From Hymenobacter rigui (GTDB lineage: Bacteria > Bacteroidota > Bacteroidia > Cytophagales > Hymenobacteraceae): a stretch of 64,000 nt of DNA. Under the pieces are notes generated by a model. The model was given only the letters and a program-made list of their open reading frames with translations, searched no databases and was not told the origin of the DNA. Numbering within the stretch: the first letter of the stretch is position 1; each line of letters opens with the position of its first letter. Location: NCBI RefSeq assembly GCF_003944715.1, contig NZ_RWIT01000005.1, positions 124,001-188,000 on the forward strand, in the 5' to 3' direction. Shown one piece after another: positions 33,363 through 41,626 of this stretch. The position numbers and the translations under genes are program-made.

Positions 33363-34313
33363 TCAGAACCTTAACCGCCGCCCCTGCTCCGGAAACACCA
33401 GCCGTACGCCCAGCGTGTTGGCCTGCCGCAACTCCTGCTGAATGGCGGACTCGTTGCTGGGTTTGCGGTGCGTGATGACGATGGGCAGGCCCTGCAGCGC
33501 GCCCGGACCACCGGCCAGCTGGCCCAGCACCGCCAGCTCCTGCAGCAGTAGCACCGGGGTGAGGTGGCCGAACAACTGCTTGGCGGGTTGCGCGTTGGCG
33601 TAGGAGGTTTCGATGAAGATGGCCTTGAGTTGCCGGGCCTGCACCAACGGGGCCACTACCTGCCAGAGTTGGCGGAGATTATCGGTCTGCTCCACAGTAT
33701 CAGCGCCGGTGTCGCCGAGGTAGAGCAGGTAGCTGCTGCCGCTGCGCACCAGAAACGCGGCACTCTGGAAGGGCCGGCCGTGACTGAGGCGGAACGTCCG
33801 CACGCTCATGGCGGTGTTGGTCAGGGCCTGCTCGGGACCGGGCGTCAGCTCACGGAGCTGGTATTTACCCAGCGCGGGCGGGTTGCCGGCCGGCCCGAAG
33901 TTGGGCCAGGCCCGCCAGTTGAAGTAGTCGTTCTGGAGCGTGGCCAGGCACTCGGGCAGCCCGTAGATGGGTTTCGGGGCATCATCGGGGGCACCCAGTA
34001 GCAGCCCCGCCACGTGGTCGAGGTGGGCATGCGACACCAGGTAGCCCTTAATGCGGGTGCGGATGGTTTCGGCAGCCGGGCCGGGCAGCGCCTTGCGGGC
34101 CACGGCCCGTACCACGCCGTTGTACACGGTGCCGGCATCTAGGCAAACGTACTCCGCCGAGCCGGCCGGGGCCACCAGGTAGGCCGAAAGGTTGCTTTCA
34201 TCCACCCCGCCCTTTACCCCCAGCGGCACCACCGTGAAGACCGATTGAGCCGTGGCATTTTGGATTCCTGCCAGGGCCATACCAAGCCCTACACACCATG
34301 TTTTTATCATCAT
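33363..34313 (-). CDS. Class II cyclic-nucleotide phosphodiesterase
   Basis: The 316-residue protein has a signal peptide (ending near ATAQ) and the metallo-beta-lactamase-like fold of class II cyclic-nucleotide phosphodiesterases. HAHLDH near residue 97 binds the metal pair, YLGDTGAD supplies the bridging Asp, and IVITHRKPS near the C-terminus is the family-specific His. It hydrolyses 3',5'-cyclic nucleotides, here probably in the periplasm because of the signal. It starts directly after the DUF4288 gene without a gap, so the two are coupled. Confidence 0.87.
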   Translation of the reverse strand: MMIKTWCVGLGMALAGIQNATAQSVFTVVPLGVKGGVDESNLSAYLVAPAGSAEYVCLDAGTVYNGVVRAVARKALPGPAAETIRTRIKGYLVSHAHLDHVAGLLLGAPDDAPKPIYGLPECLATLQNDYFNWRAWPNFGPAGNPPALGKYQLRELTPGPEQALTNTAMSVRTFRLSHGRPFQSAAFLVRSGSSYLLYLGDTGADTVEQTDNLRQLWQVVAPLVQARQLKAIFIETSYANAQPAKQLFGHLTPVLLLQELAVLGQLAGGPGALQGLPIVITHRKPSNESAIQQELRQANTLGVRLVFPEQGRRLRF

Positions 34314-34661
34314 CTATTCTGATTTACCGTCCCACGTGCGGTCAGGTGTCAGCCGACGGCGCTTCAGAATGGAAAAGACTTCTGCCCCGTCCGGATTATC
34401 CAGCTCACTCAGCTTCATGAGGCCGGTTTCGTAACAGTCATCCACGCTTTCCAGCTGCCACCGGACCAGCTTCCCATCCGAATTCAGATACAGTTCTGCG
34501 TAAGCCCGGCTGGCATTTCGAACTTTCTCACAGGCTTCCTCGCACGAGGCTGCTTTTATCAGGAGCCACCGCTGCTCACATAACTGCAGTCCCTGAGTTT
34601 CGCCTTCGATCTGAACGGCCACGGTTGTTTGCACGCCATAAAACTGCTGCTGCTTTTTCAT
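34314..34661 (-). CDS. DUF4288-family protein
   Basis: The 115-residue protein fits the DUF4288 pattern: an initial strand with WLLIKAASCEEACEKVRNAS, a YLNSDGKLVRWQLESVDD segment and the ending GAEVFSILKRR. The family has no known function and is often found near immunity-like genes. Its stop is directly next to the start of the phosphodiesterase gene. A separate membrane protein gene follows about 20 bases upstream. Confidence 0.72.
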   Translation of the reverse strand: MKKQQQFYGVQTTVAVQIEGETQGLQLCEQRWLLIKAASCEEACEKVRNASRAYAELYLNSDGKLVRWQLESVDDCYETGLMKLSELDNPDGAEVFSILKRRRLTPDRTWDGKSE

Positions 34662-34680
34662 AGTGCTATCTGAATGTCTT

Positions 34681-34998
34681 TTATCTCTTACTTAAAATCA
34701 CGCCGACGATTATGATAGCCCATATCAGTGCGACAAGCAACATGTTGAGGTCATACCATCGGATAAAGCGTTTTTCGAAAGGTGTTCTTTTACCAGATTC
34801 AATTCGCCATATTCCAGCCGGTGCCCACCAACGCATAATACCGAATAAAGGCAGGCCCAATACTACACTCAACATCAAGTAAACTACAAATGGCATCCCA
34901 TTGGGTGGTGATATGAATCGGTATAATACGGCTCCTATTCCATAGATATTGAGAAGCAAACAGATTCCGATGGATGATAAGGCTACGATAGGCTTCAT
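34681..34998 (-). CDS. Small three-helix membrane protein
   Basis: The 105-residue protein has three predicted membrane segments, near residues 5-28, 38-56 and 86-102. No family is recognised. It is more AT-rich than its neighbours and sits in the minus-strand run with DUF4288 and the acetyltransferase, with a gap of only a few bases to the latter. Confidence 0.6.
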   Translation of the reverse strand: MKPIVALSSIGICLLLNIYGIGAVLYRFISPPNGMPFVVYLMLSVVLGLPLFGIMRWWAPAGIWRIESGKRTPFEKRFIRWYDLNMLLVALIWAIIIVGVILSKR

Positions 34999-35002
34999 AT
35001 AA

Positions 35003-35446
35003 TTACATGTTATTCTTTTTCCACCCTTCCTTCGTCAGCTCAAACCGCACTTCGCCGCTGGCGGTACGGCCGGTGTCCTGCCAGCCCTGGCGGCGGTAGA
35101 ATTCCTCAGCGCGGGTGCCGGGGGCGGTGCTGAGCCAGATGGGATGGTCAGTTTGCGCGAAATACCAGTGCAGCAGCTGGTGGAGCAGGGTTTTGCCGAG
35201 GCCCTTCCGGTCGAAGTCGGGGTGCACGAACAGGGCCCACACGCTGTGTTCCTGCGCATCAGCAATGGCGAAGCCCACCACCCGGCCCGCCTCTTCGGCC
35301 ACCCAGCCTCGGCCCCGCTCGGTCAGGTAGTGCAGGCAGTCGGCTTCCGTCACTAGGGCGCGGTTGCGCAGCACGTTTTCGCGCACGGCCAAGCGCACTT
35401 CCATCAGGGCCGGAATATCCGCGGGTTGGGCAGGTCGGTACAACAT
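35003..35446 (-). CDS. GNAT-family N-acetyltransferase
   Basis: The 147-residue protein matches GNAT enzymes: an N-terminal helix with IPALMEVRLAV, the acetyl-CoA binding loop DRKGLGKTLL and the C-terminal FYRRQGWQDTG. The substrate is unknown. It is followed by the divergent glpD gene; the 72-base gap must hold both promoters. Confidence 0.88.
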   Translation of the reverse strand: MLYRPAQPADIPALMEVRLAVRENVLRNRALVTEADCLHYLTERGRGWVAEEAGRVVGFAIADAQEHSVWALFVHPDFDRKGLGKTLLHQLLHWYFAQTDHPIWLSTAPGTRAEEFYRRQGWQDTGRTASGEVRFELTKEGWKKNNM

Positions 35447-35518
35447 AGGGTTTCAGAAACGTGCGCCGAAAATTATCCATTTCCGGCGCAATCCGTTCCG
35501 AGGAATCCATCCTACCTT

Positions 35519-37114
35519 ATGGCTATGCTCCCGCCTACCCTGCCCTTCCAGCGCGAAACTCTGCTCCGGCAACTTGATCCGCCGCAGCTTTGGGACCTCA
35601 TTGTCATAGGCGGCGGGGCCACGGGGCTGGGCGTGGCTCTCGACGGCCTGAGCCGGGGCTACAAAACGCTGTTGCTGGAGCGCTACGATTTTGCCAAGGG
35701 CACCAGCAGCCGCAGCACCAAGCTGGTGCACGGCGGCGTGCGGTACTTGGCCCAGGGCGACATCGGGCTGGTGCGTGAGGCACTGCACGAGCGGGGTTTG
35801 CTGCTGCGCAACGCCCCCCACCTCTGCCACAACCAGTCGTTCATCATCCCGAGCTACACATGGTGGGGCGGCCCGTTCTATACTCTGGGGCTGAAGCTGT
35901 ACGATCTGCTGGCCGGCCGGCTTAGCCTGGGCCCCACCACCCGCATCGGCCCGACCGAAACCCTGCGCCGCCTGGGCAACCTGCGGCCCACCGGCCTGCG
36001 CGGCGGCGTGGTCTACCACGACGGGCAGTTCGACGATGCCCGCCTGGCCGTGAACCTGGCCCAGACGGGTATTGAGCTGGGCGGCACCCTGCTCAACCAC
36101 GTGGCCGTAACCGGTCTGCTGAAAGATAACAACGGTCAAATAGCTGGTGTGCGGGCCATGAACCAGGAAACCGGTCAGGCCTACGAAGTGCGCGCCCGCA
36201 CCGTGGTGAATGCCACCGGCGTGTTCGTGGACGCCATCCGGCAGCTCGATGCGCCCGGCACGGCCCCGCTGGTACGGCCCAGCCAGGGCATTCATCTGGT
36301 GCTGGATAAGTCGTTTCTGCCGGGCCCGGATGCGCTGATGATTCCGAAAACCGACGACGGACGGGTGCTGTTTGCCGTGCCCTGGCACGGCCGCGTAGTG
36401 GTGGGCACCACCGATACCCCGCTATCCGAAACCCGCGAGGAACCTCGGGCCCTGGAAGCGGAAATCGACTTTGTGCTGCGCACCGCCGGCCGCTACCTGG
36501 CCCGCCCACCCCGGCGCGAAGATGTGCTGAGCCTGTTTGCCGGTCTGCGCCCGTTGGCCGCCCCGCAACACGGCTCGGCCCAGACCAAAGAAATTTCCCG
36601 CAGCCACAAAATTCTGGTTTCCGATACCGGCCTGCTCACCATTACCGGCGGCAAGTGGACTACCTACCGCCCCATGGGTCAGGATGTGGTAGACCGCCTC
36701 ATTGCCCTGGGCAAACTCCCCGCCGCCCCCAGCCGCACGGCCACGCTACCCATCCACGGCGCTCAGCCCACCACCGACTACCGCAGCCACCTCTACGTGT
36801 ACGGCTCCGACCAGCCGGCGCTGCTGACGCTTATCCGGCAGCAACCGGCGCTGGGCGAGAAGCTGGACCCACAATTGGAGTTTACCCGCGCCGAAGTAGT
36901 GTGGGCCGCCCGCTACGAAATGGCCCGCACCGTGGAGGACGTGCTGGCCCGCCGCGTGCGGCTGCTGTTTCTAGATGCCCGGGCGGCCCGGCGTGTAGCC
37001 CCCACCGTAGCTGCGTTGCTGGCGCAGGAACTGGGGTTTGATGCTAATTGGCAGCAGCGGCAGGTGGCGGAGTTTGAGCAGGTAGCGCGGCAGTATTTGC
37101 CCCGAATTAGCTAA
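35519..37114 (+). CDS. glpD: Glycerol-3-phosphate dehydrogenase (FAD, membrane type)
   Basis: The 531-residue flavoprotein oxidises glycerol-3-phosphate to dihydroxyacetone phosphate and feeds electrons to quinones. VIGGGATGLGVALDG near residue 28 binds FAD, GTSSRSTKLVHGGVRYL follows, and GTTDTPLSE and ITGGKWTTYRPMG are family motifs. The ATG at 35519 or the second ATG at 35525 are both possible; the sequence TACCTTAT right at the start may be a -7 box, so the mRNA could be leaderless from 35525. The last 8 bases overlap the opposite-strand gene. Confidence 0.92.
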   Translation: MAMLPPTLPFQRETLLRQLDPPQLWDLIVIGGGATGLGVALDGLSRGYKTLLLERYDFAKGTSSRSTKLVHGGVRYLAQGDIGLVREALHERGLLLRNAPHLCHNQSFIIPSYTWWGGPFYTLGLKLYDLLAGRLSLGPTTRIGPTETLRRLGNLRPTGLRGGVVYHDGQFDDARLAVNLAQTGIELGGTLLNHVAVTGLLKDNNGQIAGVRAMNQETGQAYEVRARTVVNATGVFVDAIRQLDAPGTAPLVRPSQGIHLVLDKSFLPGPDALMIPKTDDGRVLFAVPWHGRVVVGTTDTPLSETREEPRALEAEIDFVLRTAGRYLARPPRREDVLSLFAGLRPLAAPQHGSAQTKEISRSHKILVSDTGLLTITGGKWTTYRPMGQDVVDRLIALGKLPAAPSRTATLPIHGAQPTTDYRSHLYVYGSDQPALLTLIRQQPALGEKLDPQLEFTRAEVVWAARYEMARTVEDVLARRVRLLFLDARAARRVAPTVAALLAQELGFDANWQQRQVAEFEQVARQYLPRIS

Positions 37115-37742
37115 ACGCCACCGGGTAGCCGACGCCCCGCAAATCCTCCTCCAGCTGCTGCCAGTCTTCCAGCTCGTTGTTCAGGTTCAGGGCGGCAGCC
37201 TTGGTCAGGGGTTCGTGCTGATAGATGGCGGCTACGGCTTCGGGTTCCAGCGGCTCCCGCTCGGTTTCGTCGAGGTAGTACTCGTTGGCCCAGCCGGCGT
37301 AGGTGGCGGGGTCCTGGTCGAAGATGTAAAGCAGCTCCTCCGAGCCATCGTCCTCGTTTTCCACCACGCCGGTTTGCCAGCCGTGGGCGGACGTGTACCA
37401 CAGGCAGAAGGTGGTACCGATGGAATTCACCGGCTCCCCGAAGATAAATTCTTCGAAGGCCTCCGGCAGGCCGCGGGTTACCTGCGCCTTTTCGGACTGG
37501 TCGTAGTCGGCCAGGAAGCCGTTGATGCAGCAGCCTTCGGGACGGAACAACACCAGCATCTGGTCACCTTCCCCGTCGCTCATCTCAAACAGGGCCTCCT
37601 GTGCGTCCCACTCCGGGTTGTAGGTGTAGTAGCGGTACTCCGGCTCGGGTGAGTTGATGGCGTCCAACGCGGCCAACGACTGGCAAAGGCGTTGCAGCGT
37701 GGCCGCGTCAGGCAGTTGGGAGGGGTCGAGGGTTGAAATCAT
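37107..37742 (-). CDS. Hypothetical acidic protein
   Basis: The product (211 residues) is acidic, with no signal or membrane segment and blocks such as YRYYTYNPEWDAQEALFEMSD and LLYIFDQDPATYAGW. It resembles the small soluble proteins often found as immunity factors, but I do not recognise the family. The ATG at 37742 is used; a TTG six codons upstream is also open. It overlaps the end of glpD by 8 bases on the opposite strand. Confidence 0.6.
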   Translation of the reverse strand: MISTLDPSQLPDAATLQRLCQSLAALDAINSPEPEYRYYTYNPEWDAQEALFEMSDGEGDQMLVLFRPEGCCINGFLADYDQSEKAQVTRGLPEAFEEFIFGEPVNSIGTTFCLWYTSAHGWQTGVVENEDDGSEELLYIFDQDPATYAGWANEYYLDETEREPLEPEAVAAIYQHEPLTKAAALNLNNELEDWQQLEEDLRGVGYPVAFS

Positions 37743-37767
37743 GGAGTGCGGGATCTTCAATTTGATT

Positions 37768-38385
37768 TTATTCCTGCAACGGAATGGTTACTTCACAGGC
37801 ATAGTCTACAGGATATGCATCAGCAGTATCTTTTACTTGCCAATACTGTTTCCAATAGCTCCACCACTGTCGATTCTTTTCTTCTACCTCTGATAACAAT
37901 ACTTCTCCTTCGTGGGATAAAATCCTCAGTGATTCGGCACCTATCAACATCCCTACGCCACCCGCTCGAAAACACATTCTAACAGGGCTTTTATTGAAAT
38001 CCGGTGAAAAAGGTTTCTCCCCAAATACTGTTTGAACAGTACTCAGCTCCCTCACGATTTCTTGTATCAGTACATCATCGATGAAAGTAAAGAAGCCATA
38101 GCTGCATGTAAAACCGTCCGTTTCATCTCGCTGCAGTTTTTGAGGCCATAAATTCACCTCTTCAACCGGCATATTTTTATCTGATAGAAAACTAACGGAA
38201 GTAGGATTGCGAAACTGCAGCGCCACCATAGTAGAGGGTGCTTTTTCAATAGTTGGATTAGAGAATAGCAGTTGGGCCCCACGAAACTCCAATTGCACCA
38301 AATCAGGCCATTCAGCCACTCACCAACTCCAGATACCTACGTCACTGATAGCCTCCGCTAAGACACTTAAGGCATTCTGATTCAT
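37768..38385 (-). pseudogene. Immunity-like protein interrupted by an in-frame TGA
   Basis: From an ATG at 38385 the frame reads MNQNALSVLAEAISDVGIWSW, then TGA (38320-38322), and continues open for 183 more codons (VAEWPDLVQLEFRGAQLL to the stop at 37768). The segment AISDVG-W-W followed by QLEF-G-QL looks like one continuous domain of a small-protein family I have seen in Bacteroidota. The TGA sits where a second Trp would fit. A GTG directly after the TGA could start a shortened protein. The gene is AT-rich. Whether it is a pseudogene, a sequencing error or read through is open. Confidence 0.55.
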
Positions 38386-38388
38386 ATA

Positions 38389-39261
38389 TCAATACGTTTT
38401 GGTCATGTCCTCTGGTACTACTAGCACAAAATCGGCTTTCTGCTGATTGTCTTTGTTTAGGTTGTCAAGGCTGGCCTGCAAAACGGTGCTGATGGTGAGC
38501 ACCTTCAGCTTCGGATTCTGCTGGCGTAGGTAGGCCAGAATACCGTCGTGGTTGTCGGAGTGGAAGCTGCCGTTGAGGTGCAGCAGCAGGTGGTCGGCGG
38601 GGCGGGCCTGGTTCAGGAAGTAGGCCATGGTGGCATCCTTGAGGGCCTGGGCCCGGATGATGTTCTCCACCCCGGCCGCGTGGGCTGCGTCGCCCCCGAA
38701 CATCTTGGCCATCTGCTGGTAACCGGGCAGCGCAAAATCAACCGTCAGCGGCAGCGGAGCCAGCCAGGCTTTTTCGGCGACGGGCAGGGCGTTCAGCGTT
38801 TCGAGCCCGCCTTTGGCTACCTGGGAGGCGTAGCGGCGCGGCACGTTGGTGCCCACCACCCGGAACTTCTGCTGCCGGGCCAGCTGCAGCAGCGGGCGGT
38901 AGTCGGTGGCGTAGTTGGGCCAGGGGCGGCTGTCGGCTTCGAAAGCTTTGTCGTCCAGCTCGCCGGTGGTGTACTGGTCTACCAACGGCTGCACGTCACG
39001 CTCAAACATTTCCAGCCCCAGCACCAGCTGGCCCTGGCGCAGGCGCAGCAGGTCTTTGGTAAGCTGCAGCTCCAGCCAGTGCCCGATGGGGTCGTTGTGC
39101 TGCTCGCCGAAGAACACCACGTCAGCCGCGGCCAGCTCCCGGAGCATCTTGTCGTAGCCGGCGGGTTTACCGGCGGCCGTAAACAGGCGGTAGGCCGGCC
39201 GGTCCTGGGCATGCAGGCTCAGGCTGAATAGCAGGGCCAGTAAAAACAACGATGTGCGCAT
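38389..39261 (-). CDS. ChaN-family protein (haem/iron-related)
   Basis: The 290-residue protein has a signal peptide ending at LHAQ and the ChaN fold. FFGEQHNDPIGH near residue 50 is the family signature, followed by EMFERDVQPL and the C-terminal LHLNGSFHSD. ChaN-type proteins bind haem or act in iron uptake at the envelope. The ATG at 39261 is preceded by TATCTTCG only 4 nt away, an imperfect -7 box. It runs toward an interrupted small gene. Confidence 0.85.
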   Translation of the reverse strand: MRTSLFLLALLFSLSLHAQDRPAYRLFTAAGKPAGYDKMLRELAAADVVFFGEQHNDPIGHWLELQLTKDLLRLRQGQLVLGLEMFERDVQPLVDQYTTGELDDKAFEADSRPWPNYATDYRPLLQLARQQKFRVVGTNVPRRYASQVAKGGLETLNALPVAEKAWLAPLPLTVDFALPGYQQMAKMFGGDAAHAAGVENIIRAQALKDATMAYFLNQARPADHLLLHLNGSFHSDNHDGILAYLRQQNPKLKVLTISTVLQASLDNLNKDNQQKADFVLVVPEDMTKTY

Positions 39262-39310
39262 ACCACGAAGATACCGGCTCCCGACCAACCGCACGGCATG
39301 GCCGGGCTGC

Positions 39311-39358
39311 CAACACCAAACTACCCCGACACCTTGCGGTACCGGGGCAGCTGTGGCG
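39311..39358. repeat. Direct repeat with hairpin, copy 1
   Basis: A 48-base block starting CAACACCAAACTACCCCG and containing a GC-rich hairpin (CTACCCCGA/CCGGGGCAG) is almost identical to 40143-40190. It flanks the gene at 39366-40094 on its downstream side. Confidence 0.85.
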
Positions 39359-39365
39359 GCTACAC

Positions 39366-40094
39366 TCACAGGTTAGCTCTGCTCGTTGCTTGTGTTAGCA
39401 CGAAGGAAATGCGCATACCATCAAAAAAATGGTAGTGCATTTCAGTGAATCCGTATTGTGGATGAAAGTAGAAATCAAGGTAGCTGTCACCTAGTTTGTC
39501 GTGAGTTGCAACGGATTTAATCAGCCAGCACCCAGGTAAACTCAGGGCTCCGTATTGCCGGGTTTCATGGCGCACCACTTGGTAGGTACTGCGCACCGAA
39601 CCAATGAATTTACCCCACCCTACTGAAATAGTTGTTTGATTAAACCACTGACCACCTGACCGTAAAGAATCAAGCCATACTTCAGGAAACGGTGCTATTT
39701 CTGTATGTATGTATTGGTTGTCCCGGAACGGATGAAACCAGACTTTCTGTCTATTTTCGATGGCACCTGTAACATGGGTACGCGCCCAACTATACCGTTT
39801 AGGCTTGTCCGGGCGCTTGGTGGTAGGGTCTGGGTATACCAGAAAGGTGATGGAATCCTGCGCCGTGTAGTGATAATGGATACGGATGGCTTTTTGGGTT
39901 TTACGCTGTGCCGCCCAAGGAGTCCCAGTTGCTTCCAGCGTGACGCCGCCCCGGCTAAGTGTATCACCGGCTGGATTGATAAAAACGGCCCGATACTCAT
40001 ACGTGCGCCCCGCCCGGAAAATCACCAGACTATCGGGCGCAGCTGAAGGATGTATACTGATAGAAAGTGCCCCAAGGACATAGGCTGCGAACAT
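39366..40094 (-). CDS. Secreted protein of unknown function
   Basis: The 242-residue protein has an N-terminal hydrophobic segment (residues 1-15) and is rich in strands and aromatic residues, for example YHYTAQDSITFLVYPDP and YLDFYFHPQYGFTEMHYHF. The family is not recognised. The gene is AT-richer than the flanking chaN and ABC genes and is bounded by two copies of a 48-base hairpin repeat, which suggests later insertion or a local duplication. Confidence 0.6.
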   Translation of the reverse strand: MFAAYVLGALSISIHPSAAPDSLVIFRAGRTYEYRAVFINPAGDTLSRGGVTLEATGTPWAAQRKTQKAIRIHYHYTAQDSITFLVYPDPTTKRPDKPKRYSWARTHVTGAIENRQKVWFHPFRDNQYIHTEIAPFPEVWLDSLRSGGQWFNQTTISVGWGKFIGSVRSTYQVVRHETRQYGALSLPGCWLIKSVATHDKLGDSYLDFYFHPQYGFTEMHYHFFDGMRISFVLTQATSRANL

Positions 40095-40142
40095 AGTCAG
40101 GGTAAATTAAGGATGGTAACGATCCAATAATACAGGAATACG

Positions 40143-40190
40143 CAACACCAAACTGCCCCGGCACCTTGCGGTACCGGGGCAGCTGCGGCG
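40143..40190. terminator. Direct repeat with hairpin, copy 2; terminator of the ABC permease gene
   Basis: CTGCCCCGG (40153-40161) pairs with CCGGGGCAG (40174-40182) over a 12-base loop, just after the ABC-2 permease gene on the minus strand. It is almost identical to the block at 39311-39358. Confidence 0.7.
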
Positions 40191-40207
40191 TACTCTGAGG
40201 GGAAAAT

Positions 40208-41542
40208 CTAGCCTTTGTAGAACAGCCACTTCGACAGCTCGCCGTAGGTCACTTTCTTGCCGTACATCAGGATGCCCACGCGGTAGATGCGGCCAGCCAG
40301 CCAGATGGTACCCAGGAATCCGCCAATCAGCAACAGCATCGACAGCCCCAGCTGCCACATGGGCACGCCCCCGAAGGGCAGCCGCATCATCATGGCAATG
40401 GGCGAGGTAAACGGAATCATCGACATCCAGAAGGCCACCTGCCCGTTGGGGTTGGTGGTAAGCGTGGCCTGGGCCACCACGAAGGTGAGCACCAGCGGCA
40501 TGGTCACGGGCATCATAAACTGCTGGGTGTCGGTTTCACTGTCTACGGCCGAGCCGATGGCCCCAAACAGCGCCCCGTAGAACAGGTAGCCACCCAGGAA
40601 GTAGAACAGGAAGCAGCCGGCAATCAGGGCCACGTTGATGTCGGCCGTTTTCAGGGCCTGCACAATGGCATTGCCTTCTTTCTTGGTTTCCTTATCCTTC
40701 ACCACAACGGCCGTATTGCCTGCGGCGGTGTTCACCTGCTCCACCCGTTTCTGCGCAATTTTCTCCGGACTGATGGAGCCGGTAACAGCCGACATAATTC
40801 CGAACGACAATACCAGCCACAGCGCCAGTTGCGTGAACCCTACGCCGGCAATGCCCAGCACCTTGCCCATCATCAGCTGAAACGGCTTCACTGACGAAAT
40901 AACCACTTCCACAATGCGGTTAGTCTTTTCCTCCATCACCCCGCGCATAATCTGGATGCCGTAGATGAAGATGAACATGTAAATCAGGAAGCCGCACACG
41001 TAGGCTACGCCGGTGCTTACGCCGGTGCTGGAGCTTCGCTCCCCATCGTCGCTGAGGCTGATGGTCTGCAGATCCACATCGGCCTTCATGGTGTTGAGCA
41101 CTGCCTGGTCGATGCCGGCTTTTTTGAGGCGCTGGGCCTCCACGGCGTTTTCTACGGCCCGCTCAATATCCCGCTGCAACGACAGGCCCAGTCCCTTGCG
41201 CGAGAACACCTGAAAGCCGTTGGGCGTGGCCAAGTCCAGTTTCGGGATGTACAGCAGGGCATCGTACTTGGCCTTCTTGAATTCGGCTTTGGCGGCCGGC
41301 AGGTCCGGCGATACGCGGGTGAAGCTGATATCCTCCTTCGGATCGGGCAGCTTGTCAACAAAGAGCCCGCCGGCATCGGCCACGGCTACCACCTTGTTGT
41401 TGTCCGACATGGTGGCAATCAGCACCGGCACGGCGAAGATGGCGGCCGTAATCAGCGGCCCCAGCAACGACATAATGATAAAGCTCTTTTTGCGCACCCG
41501 CGTGAGGTATTCACGCTGCGCAATCAGCCAGGTCTTGGACAT
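40208..41542 (-). CDS. ABC-2 type transporter permease (NatB-like)
   Basis: The 444-residue membrane protein has one N-terminal helix (about residues 22-43), a long extracytoplasmic domain, then a cluster of about five to six helices in the C-terminal half. KTNRIVEVVISSVKPFQLMMGKVLGI is the typical ABC-2 permease segment. It pairs with the ATPase encoded immediately upstream (minus strand) as an exporter, possibly of sodium (NatAB type) or small molecules. Length and topology match the family. Confidence 0.88.
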   Translation of the reverse strand: MSKTWLIAQREYLTRVRKKSFIIMSLLGPLITAAIFAVPVLIATMSDNNKVVAVADAGGLFVDKLPDPKEDISFTRVSPDLPAAKAEFKKAKYDALLYIPKLDLATPNGFQVFSRKGLGLSLQRDIERAVENAVEAQRLKKAGIDQAVLNTMKADVDLQTISLSDDGERSSSTGVSTGVAYVCGFLIYMFIFIYGIQIMRGVMEEKTNRIVEVVISSVKPFQLMMGKVLGIAGVGFTQLALWLVLSFGIMSAVTGSISPEKIAQKRVEQVNTAAGNTAVVVKDKETKKEGNAIVQALKTADINVALIAGCFLFYFLGGYLFYGALFGAIGSAVDSETDTQQFMMPVTMPLVLTFVVAQATLTTNPNGQVAFWMSMIPFTSPIAMMMRLPFGGVPMWQLGLSMLLLIGGFLGTIWLAGRIYRVGILMYGKKVTYGELSKWLFYKG

Positions 41543-41626
41543 GAGAGTAGAGAAGTTAAATGCAGGAAGTCGGGAAAAGAGGAGAAAAACAAGTTGGCGG
41601 CAGAGCCCAGGAACGATGTCCGGCTT

